DNA of 64,000 nt from Cylindrospermum sp. NIES-4074 (GTDB lineage Bacteria > Cyanobacteriota > Cyanobacteriia > Cyanobacteriales > Nostocaceae): NCBI GenBank assembly GCA_003994795.1, contig AP018269.1, positions 496,001 through 560,000 of the forward strand. The letters are read 5' to 3'. Position 1 is the stretch's first letter. Each line of letters starts with the position of its first letter. A program made the position numbers and the translations under genes. Of this stretch, positions 62,127 through 64,000 are shown piece after piece. The notes beneath the pieces were generated by a model. It worked only from the letters and a program-made list of their open reading frames with translations. It made no database searches and was not told the DNA's origin.

Positions 62127-63626
62127 TTAATCTTCTAATAGCACAGCAGACTGTTGGGTTTCTAGTTCTAGTAATTCACTTTCATCGGCAGCAAATGAAC
62201 CTTTTGGTTCTTTAAGAAAGAAGGCACACATAAAGGCGCAAACCATAGCTGTTAAACCCATTGTGCTAAACAATGTTGAGGCGTCAGTTAAGCTAAAAAT
62301 GGTTAGATAAACCACACCGCCAAAATTACCGTAAGCGCCGACATTACCGGCAATTTGTCCAGTGGCTTCTTTTTTAATTAGGGGAACAATTCCGTAAGTT
62401 GCACCACAGCCGGCTTGGGCAAAGTAGGCAGCAAACATAGTTACAGCGATCGCTAAAGGAATAGGCCAACTGCTATTAATAAAATGTGTCATCAAATAGC
62501 CGACACCAATACCCGCACTCACAATCGTCATTGTCCATTTGCGAGAATTGAATTTATCGGAGATTAAGCCCCCACTGGGACGAGAAACTAAGTTTAAAAA
62601 GGGATAAGTTGCTGCAATCATCCCTGCTACTACGTGTTCTAAACCAAAGGTCTTTTCAAAAAAGGCAGGTAGCATGGAAACGGCAGCCAATTCTGAACCA
62701 AAGTTAGTGATGTAAGTGAATTCGAGGATAGCTACTTGACTAAATTGATAGCGTTGTGCTGGGGCGTAAGTTCTCTTACCAATTAGTAGTTCTCGGTTTA
62801 CTTGATAAGCTTTGTAGGTTTGGTAAGCAAATAATCCTGCTAACAGTAGCCAAGCGATATACATTTGGCTCAGAGTCAGGAAGTGGATATTTTTTTGTTC
62901 CAAGCGCCAAGCTAATAAACCCAAGGCGAAAATTAACCCAAAATTTGAGACAATCATTGCCCAGAAGCTTTTAATGCTGGTTACTTCTAAAGCACCATTT
63001 TTCTTAGGTTTTTGATAGACTTTGCCAGTGGGCGTATCTTGGACACTGTTGTAATAAATTACGCCGTAGATGGCAGAAATAATTCCAGTGAGTGCGATCG
63101 CCAATCGCCAGTTAGAACCACCACCACCTAAAAAGCTGGTAGCAACAGCAAGCATCGGTAAAGCAAATTCTGCCCCAAAAGCGCCAAAATTACCCCAACC
63201 GCCATAAATACCTTGAGCAATTCCCATCTCTTTCGGGGGGAACCATTCCGCTACCATGCGGATACCAACGACAAACCCAGAGCCGACAATTCCCATCAAC
63301 AAGCGACTGATGACTAGTTGATTAAAGTCTTGCGACAACGCTGTAGCTAAACAGGGAACAGCAGCAAACATCAGCAATATTGAGTAGGTAATTTTGGGGC
63401 CAAAACGATCTAACAACATCCCAATAATCAACCGCGCAGGAATTGTCAGCGCTAAATTACAGATAGCTATAGTTTTGATTTGTTCAGGTGCTAAATGTAA
63501 TTCTTTACCAATCGTTGTCGCAAAAGGAGCAAAGTTAAACCAACAAACAAAGGTCAAAAAGAAAGCAAACCAAGTCTGATGTAAGATGCGGTAGCGACCC
63601 TTCAACGAAAATAATCCTTTCAGCAT
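62127..63626 (-). CDS. nrtP: Nitrate/nitrite MFS transporter (NrtP/NarK type)
   Basis: 499 aa, 12 predicted membrane segments. Nitrate-signature motifs are GIYGGWGNFGAFGAEFALPM near residue 150 and GNVGAYGNFGGVVYLTIFS near 430; FAPFATTIGKELHLAPEQIK and GMLLDRFGPK are typical of the NNP subfamily. Takes up nitrate with protons. Located 385 bp upstream of narB on the same strand; probably cotranscribed under NtcA control, although I could not point to an NtcA site. The NrtP-type transporter is found in some, not all, freshwater cyanobacteria; a fragment of an NrtA/CmpA-type domain also lies nearby. Confidence 0.93.
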   Translation of the reverse strand: MLKGLFSLKGRYRILHQTWFAFFLTFVCWFNFAPFATTIGKELHLAPEQIKTIAICNLALTIPARLIIGMLLDRFGPKITYSILLMFAAVPCLATALSQDFNQLVISRLLMGIVGSGFVVGIRMVAEWFPPKEMGIAQGIYGGWGNFGAFGAEFALPMLAVATSFLGGGGSNWRLAIALTGIISAIYGVIYYNSVQDTPTGKVYQKPKKNGALEVTSIKSFWAMIVSNFGLIFALGLLAWRLEQKNIHFLTLSQMYIAWLLLAGLFAYQTYKAYQVNRELLIGKRTYAPAQRYQFSQVAILEFTYITNFGSELAAVSMLPAFFEKTFGLEHVVAGMIAATYPFLNLVSRPSGGLISDKFNSRKWTMTIVSAGIGVGYLMTHFINSSWPIPLAIAVTMFAAYFAQAGCGATYGIVPLIKKEATGQIAGNVGAYGNFGGVVYLTIFSLTDASTLFSTMGLTAMVCAFMCAFFLKEPKGSFAADESELLELETQQSAVLLED

Positions 63627-63739
63627 TTGCTTTCCTCACTAAAAAATGTATAGAAAAACCCTGTGGCTATAGAGTGATGGCTCTAGCCAGATATTTATGC
63701 GCTATTGAGAATGAGTAAAAAGTGCTTTTACTTCATTCG

Positions 63740-64000
63740 TTAGATGAAGACTTCTTCAAAGTGAATCTGTTGTTTAACTTCCAAACTGTTGAGATATTCA
63801 ATTGGCTGTGAAGGGTTGAATTTTTTACCATCAAATAGCTCAATTGGCGCATTCCGTCCACCATGCAAACAGCCTATTTCCTGTGCAGCTTGCTCAAAGA
63901 TATCTGGGCGACAGACTCTAGCAATTACTTCTACCCAGTTTTTCGGGAACGCCACCCAACCCCAACGGGCTAATTGGGTCAATATCCACAGCATTTCTTG
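63740..64000 (-). CDS. C-terminal fragment of an NrtA/CmpA-type solute-binding domain (partial at window edge)
   Basis: The last 86 codons of a gene that enters from beyond 64000. The end MLWILTQLARWGWVAFPKNW, then VEVIARVCRPDIFEQAAQEI and LFDGKKFNPSQPIEYLNSLE, followed by VKQQIHFEEVFI, matches the C-termini of nitrate/bicarbonate-binding NrtA, CmpA and the NrtC tail. The C-terminal half of the fragment contains the conserved FNPSxPIEYL. It lies 113 bp upstream of nrtP on the same strand, in keeping with a nitrate transport cluster. Which family member it is cannot be decided from the tail. Confidence 0.7.
   Translation of the reverse strand, partial: QEMLWILTQLARWGWVAFPKNWVEVIARVCRPDIFEQAAQEIGCLHGGRNAPIELFDGKKFNPSQPIEYLNSLEVKQQIHFEEVFI

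Overview
The window is a chromosomal segment from a filamentous, very probably heterocyst-forming cyanobacterium (Nostocales; Nostoc/Anabaena/Tolypothrix-like). The evidence is the frequent HIP1 octamer GCGATCGC, the fbp-tal-zwf-opcA block, cyanobacterial genes (ndhM, rpoZ, a DUF1818 protein, narM, nrtP, narB, flavodoxin, an intein-bearing nrdJ), a homologue of a heterocyst-differentiation regulator family, and many heptanucleotide tandem repeats and small palindromic elements. No plasmid, phage or CRISPR signature was seen.

Layout. 1-7.7 kb: 5' part of cbiA (minus strand), a TMEM175-type channel, a HicB-like/PIN toxin-antitoxin pair, flavodoxin, an APC permease, and a stress-type membrane protein flanked by two identical 103-bp repeats. 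7.7-13.2 kb: the oxidative pentose phosphate block fbp-tal-zwf-opcA, with heptamer repeats in two of its intergenic gaps. 13.5-18.2 kb: heptamer array, RRM RNA-binding protein, a CHASE2 adenylate cyclase, and divergent secreted and FecR-domain proteins. 18.2-22.8 kb: an accessory patch with an IS630-type element inserted in a small secreted-protein gene, a frameshifted ribbon-helix-helix gene and tiny hypotheticals. 22.9-30.2 kb: class II ribonucleotide reductase with intein, PPOX flavoprotein, cysE, PHP phosphoesterase, purM. 30.4-33.1 kb: a MITE next to a HigB/HigA-ImmA module with two probable operators, and a TIR/nucleotide-binding-like protein. 33.7-45.3 kb: housekeeping and secreted proteins (SDH flavoprotein, Uma2 nuclease, phosphatase, pilin-like protein, tRNA-Pro, rpoZ, methyltransferase, binding lipoprotein). 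46.1-50 kb: Rre1/Ycf29-like response regulator, heterocyst regulator homologue, ndhM. 50.6-57.1 kb: a phospho-signalling/protease cluster (PP2C phosphatase, CHAT protease-FHA, acidic hypothetical, FHA-PrsW). 57.8-58.2 kb: a deletion scar joining a TnpB fragment to a DJ-1/PfpI fragment. 58.3-64 kb: nitrate assimilation (narM, psiE-like, narB, nrtP, end of an NrtA/CmpA-type domain).

How genes work together. fbp-tal-zwf-opcA supplies NADPH in the dark and in heterocysts; nrtP-narB-narM imports and reduces nitrate. The CHAT-FHA / PP2C / FHA-PrsW cluster is the best candidate for an uncharacterised system: two phosphopeptide readers fused to two unrelated proteases, with a Ser/Thr phosphatase and no kinase in view.

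Limits: all calls come from reading the sequence and recalling family features. No database search was run, and genes touching both window edges are partial.
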